NCBI GenBank assembly: GCA_022484805.1
Contig: JAKVKP010000013.1
Coordinates: 1-63,278 of the forward strand
DNA: 63,278 bases
Direction: 5' to 3'
Origin: Streptococcaceae bacterium
GTDB taxonomy: Bacteria > Bacillota > Bacilli > Lactobacillales > Streptococcaceae
The notes under the pieces are model-generated. The model searched no databases. It was not told the DNA's origin and worked only from the letters and a program-made list of their open reading frames with translations. Numbering within the stretch: position 1 is the first letter of the stretch; the number at the start of each line of letters is the position of its first letter. Below, piece after piece: positions 39,120 to 49,153 of this stretch. The position numbers were made by a program, and so were the translations under genes.

Positions 39120-39207
39120 CATTAAGAACGTTTAAATATTTGATTGAGTAGCTTTGCAGAATTTAGTTATTATTTTTTAAGGATTGCTTAAAATTTTTTC
39201 TGAAATA

Positions 39208-39237
39208 GTGGAGTAAAGTGGGGGGATGTGGTAAGAT
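39208..39237 (+). promoter_or_regulatory. MraZ box array and probable -10 of the dcw promoter
   Basis: GTGG occurs at 39208, 39218 and 39228, exactly 10 bases apart and so on one DNA face; the second reads AAAGTGGGG. MraZ is known to bind direct repeats of this type (TGGGN with 5-base spacers, or AAAGTG boxes in mollicutes) upstream of its own operon. A possible -10 TAAGAT follows at 39232-39237. Confidence 0.75.
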
Positions 39238-39281
39238 ATTGTTAATGTGTGGTAATTGAAATTTTCGGGAGGTGACCGAGT

Positions 39282-39701
39282 ATGTTCATGGGCGAATATA
39301 AACATAATATTGATACGAAAGGTCGCCTAATTGTCCCTTCAAAATTTCGTGACGGCTTAGCCAGTCGTTTTATTATCACAAGAGGCTTAGATGGCTGTTT
39401 AGCTGGCTATTCTTTAGAGGAATGGGAAAAGATGGAAACAAAAATTGAAGAATTGCCATTCTCAAAAAAACAATCTCGCAATTTTATTCGCTTTTTCTAT
39501 TCAGCTGCGACAGAATGTGAGATAGATAAGCAAGGTCGCGTCAATATCCCACCTACCTTGAGAGAGTACGCTGGAATTAGCAAAGAATGTGTTGTAATTG
39601 GCGCCTCAAAGCATATTGAAGTATGGGATAAAAATCGTTGGGAAGAATTGCAAAATACTTTTGATGATTTAGAAGATACAATGATGGATTTTGGTTTTTA
39701 A
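39282..39701 (+). CDS. mraZ: Transcriptional regulator MraZ
   Basis: 139 residues forming two AbrB-like halves; each has the D-x-K-G-R motif (D-T-K-G-R at about 13-17 and D-K-Q-G-R in the second half). MraZ forms rings that bind the repeat array upstream and regulate the division and cell wall cluster. Start is ATG 39282 with GGGAGGTG 7 bases upstream; a second ATG two codons on is less well spaced. First gene of mraZ-rsmH-ftsL-pbpX. Confidence 0.96.
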   Translation: MFMGEYKHNIDTKGRLIVPSKFRDGLASRFIITRGLDGCLAGYSLEEWEKMETKIEELPFSKKQSRNFIRFFYSAATECEIDKQGRVNIPPTLREYAGISKECVVIGASKHIEVWDKNRWEELQNTFDDLEDTMMDFGF

Positions 39702-39739
39702 GTATAGTTTAAGGATATTTTGGTCAATGGAGGTTGTGC

Positions 39740-40705
39740 GTGAGTGAATTTAAACATCAAACGGTATTATTAAATGAAACAGTTGATTCGCTCAACGTTA
39801 AACCTGATGGTATTTATGTTGATTGTACACTTGGTGGCGCTGGTCATAGTGCTTATTTATTGAGTAAGCTAAATTCTGCTGGTCATTTATATGCTTTTGA
39901 CCAAGACCCGGTTGCCATTGAGAATGCTAAAGAACGTTTGAAATATTACGTTGATATGAATATGGTTACCTTTGTGCAATCTAATTTCAGTAAACTTAAA
40001 GAAAATATAACAAATCTAGGGGTTACAAGTGTTGATGGTCTGGTGTATGATTTAGGGGTGTCTTCACCTCAGTTAGATATTGCAGCACGTGGATTTAGCT
40101 ATCACAATGAAGGACCACTGGATATGCGTATGGACAGCCAACGTGAATTGACTGCTGAAATCGTCGTCAATACTTATAGTTATCAACAATTAGTGAAAAT
40201 TTTTTATCGTTATGGCGAAGAAAAATTTTCAAAACAGATTGCTAGAAAGATTGAAGAAGCAAGAGCGATTCAGCCAATTCAGACGACAACGGAATTAGCT
40301 GAAATTGTAAAATCAGCAATTCCACAAAAAGCGCGTCGAACGGGTGGTCACCCCGCAAAACGAGTGTTTCAAGCGATTCGAATTGAGGTCAATCAGGAAC
40401 TCGAAGTAGTTGCAACCTCACTTGAACAGGCAATTGATTTATTGTCAGTTGGTGGGAGAGTCAGCGTGATTACCTTTCACTCACTCGAAGATCGAATTGT
40501 TAAAAGTATTTTTAAGGAGTACAGTGAAATCGGAGACTTACCACCTGGTATTCCAGTGATTCCTGACGGGATGCAGCCGATTATGAAATTAGTTAATCGC
40601 AAGCCAATTTTACCAAGTGAGGCTGAACTGGCAGATAACCGTCGATCGAGAAGTGCAAAACTAAGAGTTGCTGAAAAAGTAAGAGGAGTTGAACGACGTG
40701 GTTAA
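39740..40705 (+). CDS. rsmH: 16S rRNA (cytosine1402-N4)-methyltransferase RsmH (MraW)
   Basis: 321 residues. It methylates N4 of C1402 in 16S rRNA. SAM-binding motif is [10 protein letters not shown] near 31-40, with conserved [10 protein letters not shown] and G-P-L-D-M-R-M-D further on. The frame is open from TTG 39734, but GGAGG (39729-39733) sits 6 bases before GTG 39740, which fits better. Its 3' end overlaps ftsL by 8 bases. Confidence 0.95.
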   Translation: MSEFKHQTVLLNETVDSLNVKPDGIYVDCTLGGAGHSAYLLSKLNSAGHLYAFDQDPVAIENAKERLKYYVDMNMVTFVQSNFSKLKENITNLGVTSVDGLVYDLGVSSPQLDIAARGFSYHNEGPLDMRMDSQRELTAEIVVNTYSYQQLVKIFYRYGEEKFSKQIARKIEEARAIQPIQTTTELAEIVKSAIPQKARRTGGHPAKRVFQAIRIEVNQELEVVATSLEQAIDLLSVGGRVSVITFHSLEDRIVKSIFKEYSEIGDLPPGIPVIPDGMQPIMKLVNRKPILPSEAELADNRRSRSAKLRVAEKVRGVERRG

Positions 40706-41072
40706 TATCAAAGAAGAACAATTTATAGAAGAAGAAGTGCAAAAAGTGGAATCACCTAACGTTCAAGCTTCATCAAAGGCAAAAACTTATTTACCAAAAT
40801 TAAAAAAGGTTTCATTATTAGAAAAATGTTTTTATGCTGCAGTGATTATTACGGCAATTTCATTAGCGATTAGTCAGCTTTATGTAAAATATTTAATTGA
40901 ATCAACACAAAATGAAATTAATGTTGTTCAAACAAAAATTGATAATAATAATTCAAAGGTAGCAGATTTAAAGCAACAACAAAATGAACTGTTACGTAGT
41001 GATCGCGTGAAGGAAATTGCTGAAAATGCAGGACTTACAAGCAATACTGACAATTTAAGGAAGTTGAATTAA
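40698..41072 (+). CDS. ftsL: Cell division protein FtsL
   Basis: About 124 residues: an acidic cytoplasmic N-terminus (1-45), one membrane span (about 50-72), then a leucine-zipper-like coiled coil (about 75-110) outside. FtsL forms a complex with DivIB and DivIC at the septum. GTG 40698 is preferred over TTG 40689, which directly abuts the ribosome site GAGGAG. The stop overlaps the pbpX start (TAATG). Weak sequence conservation is normal; position and topology make the call. Confidence 0.88.
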   Translation: MVNIKEEQFIEEEVQKVESPNVQASSKAKTYLPKLKKVSLLEKCFYAAVIITAISLAISQLYVKYLIESTQNEINVVQTKIDNNNSKVADLKQQQNELLRSDRVKEIAENAGLTSNTDNLRKLN

Positions 41073-43345
41073 TGCGTTTATTTAATAAATTAGTGAACAG
41101 AATAGAGCGTAAAAGAAGTGATAACCCGATTTATAATCGTCGAAAAGTAGGGAAATCACTCTTTTTGGCTACTGTTTTTATATTGGGCGTTTTCACAGTC
41201 CGATTCGGTATGATTATTGCAACTGGAGAAATTAAAGGGACTAATTTAACCAAAAGTGCTAATAGCACCTATTATGGCACAACTGTGCAGCATGCGACTC
41301 GAGGTACAATTTATGATCGCTATGGTTATCCAATTGCAGAAGATGCGACAAGTTACTCAGTGATTGCTATTGTTTCGAAATCTTATACAGGAACAGATTC
41401 TGAAACAGGTAAAAAAATTAACTTATATGTTGAAGAAAAAAATTATGATCGTATTGCTGAAATATTAAATCAGTATCTAGGTATTGATAAGGCTGATGTG
41501 ATTTCGACTTTGAAGAATAATAAAGCCAAGGATGGAACAGAGCTTTATCAGGTTGAATTTGGGACCAAGGGTAAAAATATTTCATTAAGTACGAAAGAAA
41601 AAATTGTTGCAGCCTTAGATAAGGAAAATATTAAAGGTATCGATTTTGAAGATCATCCTGCTAGAATGTATCCAAATGGTCAATTTGCCTCTCATTTTAT
41701 CGGTTTGGCACAGCTAAAGGACTCAGACGATGATCAAAGCGGTCTAACAGGTAGTTTTGGACTCGAAGCAGCCTATAATGATATTTTAAGTGGTACAGAT
41801 GGCGTTTCGACCTATCAAAAAGATTCTAATGGGAATCCAATTGCTAATACTTATAAAGAAACTAAGAAGGTTGAAAATGGTGAGGATGTCTATACGACGC
41901 TTGATATGGACTTGCAAAGCTATTTAGAAACCTTAATGGATCAGCTACAGGAGTCTGTGAATGCTAAAGAGTTAACAGCCACTCTAATGACTGCAGATAC
42001 AGGTGAGGTCTTGGCAACAAGTCAACGTCCAACTTTTAATGCTGATACGCAGGAAGGACTTGGTGGGGACGATTTTGTTTGGAGTAATTTATTAATTCAA
42101 TCTAATTTTGAGCCAGGTTCAACGATGAAAATTTTCACAACAGCGGCGGCCCAAAATGAAGGTAAATTTGATCCTGATGGCACCTATACGGCGGGAACAA
42201 TCAAAGTAGCAGATACTGAAATTAATGACTGGGATTATGAGGAGGGTGCTCGTACATTGACCTTCCAGCAGGCACTCTCAAATTCCTCTAATGTCGGAAT
42301 GGTGACCTTAGAGCAAAAATTAACCGATACAACTTGGCGTGATTATCTTAGTGCCTTTGGCTTTGGTTCAACAACTAATTCTGGTTTAGGGACAAGTAAG
42401 GAAGCTGAAAATACAGGCAGCTTACCAACAGAAAATGTTGTTGATACGGCGATGAGTGCTTATGGTCAAGCAATTAATGTAACACAAATTCAAATGCTTC
42501 GAGGCTTAACGGCTGTTTCAAATGACGGTAAGATGGTCGAGCCGCATTTTGTTTCGAAAATTGCTAATAGCGAGGCAAATACTGAAAATGTCGTACAACA
42601 AGAGGTAGTTGGCCAACCAATTACAGCGGATACGGCTGCAAAAACACGTGAATACTTGATAAAGGTTGGTACTGATCCAGTTTATGGAACGGCATATTCC
42701 CACTCTAAGGGTGGCCCAATTTATGAAGCAGGTGATGCAACAATTTCCGTTAAGACGGGTACGGCACAAATTGCAGGCTCAAGCGGCTATCTGGATATGT
42801 TAGATGCAAGTAATTTGCTTTATTCGGTTGTCATTATGGCACCAAGTGATGATCCAAAATACATTTTGTATTTAACGATGAAACAGCCTGAGCATTATAC
42901 AGGCTTATCAATGAGCGAAGTGACTAACCCATTATTGGCAAGAGCAATGGAAACTGATATTGAACCTGTGACTGCAAGCAGTGGCTCAAGTGTCGCGCAA
43001 ATTGAAATTGAAGATTATACAGGTAAGTCCGTTAATAATGTATCGGCTGAATTAAGACGTTCAATGGTGCAACCAGTCATCATTGGTAGTGGCTCGAAAG
43101 TAATGAGCCAGTCTGTTGCCAAAGGTAAGAAAGTCGATCCAAATACTAAACTTTTACTATTAAGTGATGGTCAGTTGACAATGCCAGATGTCACTGATTG
43201 GAATGAGGATACTTTAGCAGCATTTGAAAAATTAGCAGATGTTAAATTAAGAATTTCTGGCTCTGGTAAAGCGAGTGCACAATCTGTCAAGGCAGGTACT
43301 GACATTTCGGCAGGCCAAACGATTGAAATAACACTAAGCGAATAA
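41072..43345 (+). CDS. pbpX: Class B penicillin-binding protein 2X with PASTA domains
   Basis: 757 residues, the septal transpeptidase that acts with FtsW. A basic N-terminus and one membrane anchor (about 28-50) precede the dimerisation domain. The transpeptidase motifs are S350-x-x-K353 (G-S-T-M-K), S405-S-N407 and K561-T-G-T-A. Two PASTA domains occupy about 640-757, as in PBP2X. Start overlaps the ftsL stop by one base. A 234-base gap separates it from mraY. Confidence 0.95.
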   Translation: MRLFNKLVNRIERKRSDNPIYNRRKVGKSLFLATVFILGVFTVRFGMIIATGEIKGTNLTKSANSTYYGTTVQHATRGTIYDRYGYPIAEDATSYSVIAIVSKSYTGTDSETGKKINLYVEEKNYDRIAEILNQYLGIDKADVISTLKNNKAKDGTELYQVEFGTKGKNISLSTKEKIVAALDKENIKGIDFEDHPARMYPNGQFASHFIGLAQLKDSDDDQSGLTGSFGLEAAYNDILSGTDGVSTYQKDSNGNPIANTYKETKKVENGEDVYTTLDMDLQSYLETLMDQLQESVNAKELTATLMTADTGEVLATSQRPTFNADTQEGLGGDDFVWSNLLIQSNFEPGSTMKIFTTAAAQNEGKFDPDGTYTAGTIKVADTEINDWDYEEGARTLTFQQALSNSSNVGMVTLEQKLTDTTWRDYLSAFGFGSTTNSGLGTSKEAENTGSLPTENVVDTAMSAYGQAINVTQIQMLRGLTAVSNDGKMVEPHFVSKIANSEANTENVVQQEVVGQPITADTAAKTREYLIKVGTDPVYGTAYSHSKGGPIYEAGDATISVKTGTAQIAGSSGYLDMLDASNLLYSVVIMAPSDDPKYILYLTMKQPEHYTGLSMSEVTNPLLARAMETDIEPVTASSGSSVAQIEIEDYTGKSVNNVSAELRRSMVQPVIIGSGSKVMSQSVAKGKKVDPNTKLLLLSDGQLTMPDVTDWNEDTLAAFEKLADVKLRISGSGKASAQSVKAGTDISAGQTIEITLSE

Positions 43346-43579
43346 CTAAATGACTAGCCTACCTCGTCTAATTGGATGAGGTAGCGGGATTGTTTAGTAT
43401 TAATTCAGATACTGGCATATTGACTTAAACTACTAGCAAATTTAAGCCTTGGTTTAGCAAAAGAATACATAGCACTAAGCTAAATGTGTCGGTGACAAGC
43501 GATGCTAAAGCATTTTGCAAGGAAGTCGAAGCTTAAATTATCTGACAGTTTAATTTAGAAAAAGGAATGGAGTAAAGCA
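43346..43579. other. Structured spacer between pbpX and mraY
   Basis: No gene. A stem CTACCTCGTC / GATGAGGTAG (about 43360-43386) follows pbpX without a T-tract. Further small pairings lie at AAGCC/GGTTT (43443-43458) and GATGCT-AAA-GCAT (43501-43515). No promoter stands out. In most relatives the two genes are nearly contiguous, so the spacer is long. Confidence 0.45.
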
Positions 43580-44563
43580 TTGGATTTATCATATATGATT
43601 TTGGCATTAATTATCAGCTTCGCGATTACTGTTAGCACGATGCCGTTATTTATTGGCTATTTTCATCTAAAAAAAATTGATGGTCAGCAAATGCACGAGG
43701 ATGTGAAGCAACATATTGCTAAGGCAGGTACACCGACAATGGGTGGTGTTGTTTTCTTATTGTCAATTATCATTACGTCAATTATTAGTGGTATATTGAT
43801 GAATTTATTCTCAGTAGATACGTTTATTTTATTATTTATAATTTTTTTATATGGTATTTTGGGCTTTTTAGATGATTTTTTGAAAATTTTCAAGCATAAA
43901 AATGAAGGTTTAAAAGCGAATCAAAAATTAATTGGTCAAATTATTGGTGCAATTATCTTTTTTTTAGTTTATCAAGGTGAGGATTTTTCTAATCAATTAA
44001 ATGTTTTTGGCTATCATGTTAATCTAGGTTGGTTCTATGCTCTGTTTATTATTTTTTGGTTAGTTGGATTTTCAAATGCAGTTAATTTAACTGATGGCAT
44101 TGATGGGCTAGCAACAATTTCAGTTACTATTTCATTATTAGCATATGCTGTGATTGCTTTCAAACAGCAGCAATTTGATGTTTTATTAGTCATTTTAACC
44201 TCAATTGGTGGTCTGATTGGCTTTTTTGGATTTAATCGAAAGCCCGCTAAAATTTTTATGGGAGATGTTGGTTCTCTTGCTCTTGGTGGTTTACTAGCAA
44301 CGATTTCAATTTTATTGCATCAAGAATGGACTTTATTATTAATTGGCTTTGTTTATGTAATTGAAACGAGCAGTGTGATGCTTCAGGTAGTCTCATTTAA
44401 GACCCGTGGTAAACGAATTTTTGCGATGAGTCCAATTCATCATCATTTTGAGTTAGGTGGTTTTACTGGCCGTGGAAAAAAATGGTCTGAATGGCGAGTT
44501 GATTTTTTGTTTTGGTCAGTTGGTCTAATTATGAGCCTACTCACTCTCGCAATTCTCTATTAA
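43580..44563 (+). CDS. mraY: Phospho-N-acetylmuramoyl-pentapeptide-transferase MraY
   Basis: 327 residues with ten membrane spans. It links UDP-MurNAc-pentapeptide to undecaprenyl phosphate to form lipid I. Diagnostic motifs are G-F-L-D-D-F-L-K (about 94-101), [13 protein letters not shown] (about 169-181) and [10 protein letters not shown] near the end. Start is TTG 43580 with AAAGGAATGGAG upstream. murD and murG, which normally follow, are absent; alaT comes next. Confidence 0.96.
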   Translation: MDLSYMILALIISFAITVSTMPLFIGYFHLKKIDGQQMHEDVKQHIAKAGTPTMGGVVFLLSIIITSIISGILMNLFSVDTFILLFIIFLYGILGFLDDFLKIFKHKNEGLKANQKLIGQIIGAIIFFLVYQGEDFSNQLNVFGYHVNLGWFYALFIIFWLVGFSNAVNLTDGIDGLATISVTISLLAYAVIAFKQQQFDVLLVILTSIGGLIGFFGFNRKPAKIFMGDVGSLALGGLLATISILLHQEWTLLLIGFVYVIETSSVMLQVVSFKTRGKRIFAMSPIHHHFELGGFTGRGKKWSEWRVDFLFWSVGLIMSLLTLAILY

Positions 44564-44784
44564 TTAATTTAAAAGGTAGATAATTCACTTACTTTGGACT
44601 GAACTTTGTTTGGTCCTTTTTAATATTGGCTCTAGGCAGATAATAAATCCTCTTTTGAGCCATCATGATCGAATTATTTGATCAACAGATTGATAAAACT
44701 TCATTTTAAGCGTAAGATATAAATTAAGTTTCTAATCAAACTCAGCGATATAAAATAAAAAAACTTTTGATTTTAGGAGTAAAT

Positions 44785-46005
44785 ATGAGCAAATTTATAG
44801 AAAAATCGACGAAGTTAAATGATGTTAGCTATGATGTTCGGGGTCCAGTTCTCGATGAAGCAGAAAAAATGCAAAAGTCAGGCGTTAATATTTTAAAATT
44901 AAATATTGGTAATCCAGCTCCCTTTGGTTTTGAAGCGCCTTATGAAATTGTTAAAGACTTGATTGCCAATGTTCGTAATTCAGAGGGTTACTCTGATTCA
45001 AAAGGAATTTTTTCTGCACGAAAAGCAATTATGCAATATTGTCAGCTTAAAGGCTTTCCAAATGTAGATGTGGATGATATTTACACTGGTAACGGTGTAA
45101 GTGAATTAATTAATATGTGCTTGCAGGGTTTGGTTGATAATGGCGATGAAATTTTAGTGCCAATGCCTGATTACCCACTTTGGACAGCCTGTGTTTCTTT
45201 AGCTGGTGGTAATGCGGTGCACTATATTTGTGACGAAGCAGCAGAGTGGTATCCAGATGTGGATGATATAAAGAAAAAAATAACGAGTCGGACCAAGGCA
45301 ATTGTTTTAATTAATCCCAATAATCCGACTGGTGCGCTTTATCCTAAGGAAGTTTTAGAAGAAATCGTTAAGGTGGCAAGAGAAAATCATTTAATTATTT
45401 TTTCTGATGAAATTTATGATCATCTAGTTATGGATGGTAACGTTCATGTGCCAATTGCCACTTTAGCCCCTGATCTTTTTGTGGTGACCTTGGGAGGACT
45501 CTCAAAATCACATCGAATTGCTGGTTTTCGAGTTGGCTGGATGATTTTGTCAGGCGATAAATCGAAGGTGAGAGGATATATAGAAGGCTTAAATATGTTG
45601 TCTTCAATGCGTATTTGCTCGAATGTTCTAAGTCAACAAATCATTCAAACGGCATTAGGTGGTTATCAGTCAGTTGATGATTTGTTATTGCCGGGTGGTC
45701 GGATTTTTGAACAACGTGAGTATATTTATAATGCGCTAAAAGAGATACCAGGTATTTCAGTCGTTAAGCCTAAGGCAGCCTTTTATATTTTTCCTAAATT
45801 AGACATTAAAAAGTTTAATATTCGTGATGATGAACAATTCGTTTTAGACTTCTTACATCAGTATAAGGTGTTATTAGTCCATGGACGTGGCTTTAACTGG
45901 CATTCACCAGATCACTTTAGAATTGTTTATCTACCAAAAATGGATGATTTGAAATATGCAATTGGATCAATGGAAAAATTCTTATCTACCTATAAACAAA
46001 AATAA
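44785..46005 (+). CDS. alaT: Alanine aminotransferase-type PLP enzyme AlaT
   Basis: 406 residues. The pattern closely resembles AlaT of streptococci and enterococci, e.g. S-E-G-Y-S-D-S-K-G-I-F-S-A-R-K-A-I-M-Q-Y-C-Q and the long R-I-A-G-F-R-V-G-W-M segment after the Schiff-base lysine in G-L-S-K-S-H-R. It interconverts pyruvate and alanine with glutamate/2-oxoglutarate. The frame is open from TTG 44767, but TAGGAG fits ATG 44785. It is monocistronic and occupies the place where murD would be expected. Confidence 0.9.
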   Translation: MSKFIEKSTKLNDVSYDVRGPVLDEAEKMQKSGVNILKLNIGNPAPFGFEAPYEIVKDLIANVRNSEGYSDSKGIFSARKAIMQYCQLKGFPNVDVDDIYTGNGVSELINMCLQGLVDNGDEILVPMPDYPLWTACVSLAGGNAVHYICDEAAEWYPDVDDIKKKITSRTKAIVLINPNNPTGALYPKEVLEEIVKVARENHLIIFSDEIYDHLVMDGNVHVPIATLAPDLFVVTLGGLSKSHRIAGFRVGWMILSGDKSKVRGYIEGLNMLSSMRICSNVLSQQIIQTALGGYQSVDDLLLPGGRIFEQREYIYNALKEIPGISVVKPKAAFYIFPKLDIKKFNIRDDEQFVLDFLHQYKVLLVHGRGFNWHSPDHFRIVYLPKMDDLKYAIGSMEKFLSTYKQK

Positions 46006-46030
46006 ATATCGATATAATTAATAGACTATC

Positions 46031-46080
46031 AAAAAAGCTTTCGTTTTTACTAAAAGTAGAGACTTAAGCTTTTATTTTTA
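46031..46080 (+). terminator. Terminator of alaT
   Basis: AAAAAGCTT / AAGCTTTT outer stem with an inner ACT-AAAA-GT pairing, followed by ATTTTTATG and more T. Confidence 0.65.
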
Positions 46081-46130
46081 TGTTTTTTTAAATTGTTAAT
46101 CTAACCTGTATCAAAGTAGTATTAAAATGA

Positions 46131-46149
46131 TATAATGAAAACGATTGAA
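46131..46149 (+). promoter_or_regulatory. Possible -10 and cre-like site upstream of levR
   Basis: -10 TATAAT at 46131-46136, without a good -35. TGAAAACGATTGAA (46136-46149) matches the cre consensus at 12 of 14 positions and overlaps the -10. A half-site CTGTATCAAA (46106-46115), similar to the repeats upstream of the PTS operon, lies just before it. Confidence 0.35.
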
Positions 46150-46175
46150 ACTGAATTTAGAAGGTGGCTAGCTAA

Positions 46176-48986
46176 ATGAAAAGAATTGATAAAATTTATA
46201 ATGCCCTTTTTCAAGCCTTAAACCATTTATCCAAGGAAGATTTAATGCAGACGGAGGGGCTCTGTGCCAAGGAAGTAGAGGAAATGACTGGTATTACGCG
46301 TTCCAATGTTTCAATGGAACTGAATAAGCTTGTTCGTTTAGGACGAGTCGTCAAGATTAAGAGTTTTCCAGTTAAATATATGCCACAAGAGCTCTGTGAA
46401 GATGTTCTCGGATTTAGTACTAATGATGTGCAGGAGGTGGAATCACTCTCCGAATTTTCTAATAAAACAACGAATAATCTTTATGTTTATCCACATGAGG
46501 ATGCCTTCGCTCAAATGATTGGTTCAAATGGCAGTCTGAAAAAGGCAGTATCTCAAGCCAAGGCTGCGGTCTATTATCCACCAAATGGCCTTCATATATT
46601 ATTGCACGGTCCGACAGGTGTCGGTAAAACATTATTTGGTAAGATGATTCATCAGTTTATGGTTCAAGAAAAGCTTCGTGCGACTGAGGCTCCCTTTGTT
46701 CAGTTTAATTGTGCGGATTACTATAATAATCCCCAATTATTAATGGCTCAACTTTTTGGATATGCTAACGGGGCTTTTACCGGTGCAGAAGGTGAAAGAG
46801 AAGGACTAGTTGATATTGCTGACGGTGGTATTTTGCTTTTAGATGAGGTTCATCGTCTCCCACCAGAAGGGCAGGAAATGCTCTTTTATTTCATTGATCA
46901 TGGTCGATATAATCGCTTAGGCGAGAGTGGTAAAACTAGACATTCAAATGTATTGATTATTTGTGCGACAACAGAAACACCAAGTAGCACCTTACTATCA
47001 ACCTTCATGCGTCGAATTCCGATGATTATTCAAATCCCTTCATTACTTGACCGACCGGTTGAGGAGCGTCTAAAATTAGTTACTTTTTTATTTGAACAAG
47101 AAGCGATTCGAATTAACAAGGAGTTAATGATTCATTCTGAAATGTTCCAGGCACTGCTGGCAGCTTCGAATTATGGTAATATTGGTCAAATGAAATCTAA
47201 CGTGCAATTAATTTGTGCTCAGGCATATATTTCCAATTTTTCAAATGATCAAGCGGTTGAATTAACGGAGGAATACTTGCCAGAGGTTGTTAAAAATGAA
47301 TGGATTAATTCGGGTGGTAGTCGTGGTAATCATCGAATATTAGAAGAAAAGATTTTACCCGTGACACGAATTTCACCGTTTCAGCATGAAACAACCTTTT
47401 CAGAGGAGCCTGCTTTTAATATTTATCAAATTATTGAACAAAAAACAAAGATGCTGCGTGAAAGTGGTGTTGATGATGCTCAGATTGAAGAATATTTAAA
47501 AACAGACCTTAATTTATATATTCAACGATTTTCTGAAAATAAACCACTTGATTTAATGAAATTTGTGGATGAGGAAATTGTTTCTTTTACAGAATCAATC
47601 AAAAAAACAATTGAGAAAACACATCAAATCAAATTAGATAATCGCTTTGTTTCCTTTTTATCAATGCATCTGGACGCCTATAAAAATCGCCGAGATGTTA
47701 AAGAGCTACTGAGCGCAACGGAGCAAGAACGTATTCGAACGCAAATGAAGCGTGATTTCGAAATTGCGCAACAGATTCGTTTAGCATTGAATGATACTGG
47801 AATTTTAAATTTAGCTGAGGATGAAGACTATTTTATTGCACTCTTATTGCAATCAATAGAAACCCTTGAGACCAAGAAAAAGGTCAGTGTCTTGGTCTGT
47901 GCTCATGGCAATTCAACGGCAACAAGCATGGTTGAGGTTGCAGTCGAATTATTTGGCTATGCACCGATTTTTCCACTAGATATGCCTTTATCAACACCAC
48001 CAGAGGATATTTTTATCCAAGCAGTAGATATTATAAAGGAAATTGATGATGGTAGTGGTGTTTTAGTCTTAATTGATATGGGTACTTTGTCCTTACAACA
48101 AGAAAAACTGATTGAAGAAACAGGTGTGCCAATCGAAGTTTTAACCAATGTAACGACCTCGATGGTTTTAGATGTTGCTAGAAAGGTTAATTATTTAGAT
48201 ATTTCTTTACGTTCATTACGTGAATCTATTCAGGCAGATATAAAACGTTATTTTGATGTTTATCAGGATAATATAGGTAAGCAAAAAGCCATTATTGCAA
48301 TTTGTATGACAGGCTCAGGTACGGCGGAGCGACTGAAGACAATATTAAATAATTTAGTTTACCATTACTCTAAAGAACCCGTTAAAATCATCACATTGTC
48401 AGCGTTAAAAATTGATGATGAGCTACCTGAATTAATCGAGAAATATGATTGCCTATTTGCTTGTGGTACCAAGCGTCCCGATTTTGACATTCCATATATT
48501 TCGTTAGATGAACTTATTTGTCAAGAAGGGGAAAAACAGGTTAAAATTTTATTATCGAATGATCAGAGCTTTAATAGCTTAGAATTTTCAAGCCGTAATA
48601 TTGTGACGGATGATTTAATAACGGATATGCTGAATGAGCATCTCGTCTTTTTTAATCCGCAATTAATGAGTAAGCTACTTGAAAATTGGATTGTTTCTTT
48701 AGAAAAAAATTTAAAATTAAAATTTCCAAACGCAACCAAGATTAAATTAGTAATTCATACTGCTTTTGCCGTTGAACGAGTGATTCGGGATAACGCATTG
48801 ATTTATGACGGTGAAATTACACCCTTGATTGAAAAATTACATCTACTTGTTGAAGAAAGTCTGAATAATCAGCTACAAAGACTTAATTTGACAATTTCGA
48901 CTGATGAGGCTTACTTTATTGCCAATATAATCAGTGATGATTTAACTATTAGTATTAGTGATCTTGAGACACCTGTTTCAAAATAA
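46176..48986 (+). CDS. levR: Sigma-54-dependent, PTS-regulated activator LevR
   Basis: 936 residues. An N-terminal winged helix (about 1-70) is followed by an AAA+ domain with Walker A G145-P-T-G-V-G-K-T152 and the sigma-54 contact loop G199-A-F-T-G-A204. Next come PRD1 (about 460-560), an EIIA-Man-like domain with H577 in C-A-H-G-N-S-T, an EIIB-like segment (C-M-T-G-S-G-T-A) and PRD2 with H861 in I-H-T-A-F-A. H577 and H861 correspond in position to the two regulatory histidines of Bacillus LevR, phosphorylated by the PTS EIIB and by HPr. It should drive the -24/-12 promoter at 49114. ATG 46176 has AGAAGGTGG upstream. Confidence 0.95.
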   Translation: MKRIDKIYNALFQALNHLSKEDLMQTEGLCAKEVEEMTGITRSNVSMELNKLVRLGRVVKIKSFPVKYMPQELCEDVLGFSTNDVQEVESLSEFSNKTTNNLYVYPHEDAFAQMIGSNGSLKKAVSQAKAAVYYPPNGLHILLHGPTGVGKTLFGKMIHQFMVQEKLRATEAPFVQFNCADYYNNPQLLMAQLFGYANGAFTGAEGEREGLVDIADGGILLLDEVHRLPPEGQEMLFYFIDHGRYNRLGESGKTRHSNVLIICATTETPSSTLLSTFMRRIPMIIQIPSLLDRPVEERLKLVTFLFEQEAIRINKELMIHSEMFQALLAASNYGNIGQMKSNVQLICAQAYISNFSNDQAVELTEEYLPEVVKNEWINSGGSRGNHRILEEKILPVTRISPFQHETTFSEEPAFNIYQIIEQKTKMLRESGVDDAQIEEYLKTDLNLYIQRFSENKPLDLMKFVDEEIVSFTESIKKTIEKTHQIKLDNRFVSFLSMHLDAYKNRRDVKELLSATEQERIRTQMKRDFEIAQQIRLALNDTGILNLAEDEDYFIALLLQSIETLETKKKVSVLVCAHGNSTATSMVEVAVELFGYAPIFPLDMPLSTPPEDIFIQAVDIIKEIDDGSGVLVLIDMGTLSLQQEKLIEETGVPIEVLTNVTTSMVLDVARKVNYLDISLRSLRESIQADIKRYFDVYQDNIGKQKAIIAICMTGSGTAERLKTILNNLVYHYSKEPVKIITLSALKIDDELPELIEKYDCLFACGTKRPDFDIPYISLDELICQEGEKQVKILLSNDQSFNSLEFSSRNIVTDDLITDMLNEHLVFFNPQLMSKLLENWIVSLEKNLKLKFPNATKIKLVIHTAFAVERVIRDNALIYDGEITPLIEKLHLLVEESLNNQLQRLNLTISTDEAYFIANIISDDLTISISDLETPVSK

Positions 48987-49000
48987 AAAAATAGACTAAA

Positions 49001-49108
49001 AATCTGTATTAAATTGCTAAAAACAATTTAATACAGGTTTTTTTCTTTTTTTACCTGTATTAAAAATCATTGAAAAGGTTAATTTAGAGCGTGTTTGAAT
49101 TTAATACA
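49001..49108 (+). promoter_or_regulatory. levR terminator / putative LevR upstream activating sequence
   Basis: CTGTATTAAATTG (49004-49016) and its exact complement (49024-49036) form a 13-pair hairpin with a T-rich tail (GTTTTTTTCTTTTTTT), a good levR terminator. The core CTGTATTAAA recurs at 49055-49064 and, inverted, as TTTAATACA at 49100-49108. The first palindrome lies about 105-137 bases before the expected start site, where the Bacillus lev UAS dyad lies. It is therefore a candidate LevR binding site; this is inference. Confidence 0.65.
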
Positions 49109-49113
49109 AGTAG

Positions 49114-49130
49114 TTGGCACACATATTGCT
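49114..49130 (+). promoter_or_regulatory. Sigma-54 (-24/-12) promoter of the PTS operon
   Basis: TTGGCAC-N5-TTGCT: the invariant GG and GC elements are 10 bases apart and the match to TGGCAC-N5-TTGCW is exact. LevR upstream and rpoN at 57604 supply the activator and sigma factor. Confidence 0.93.
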
Positions 49131-49153
49131 ATATAAAAAGCGTAAGGAGATAG

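Noticed and set aside
43420..43440. TGGCAT-type element upstream of mraY as a sigma-54 promoter
   Set aside because: There is no GC element at the -12 position; the bases there read CTTAA.
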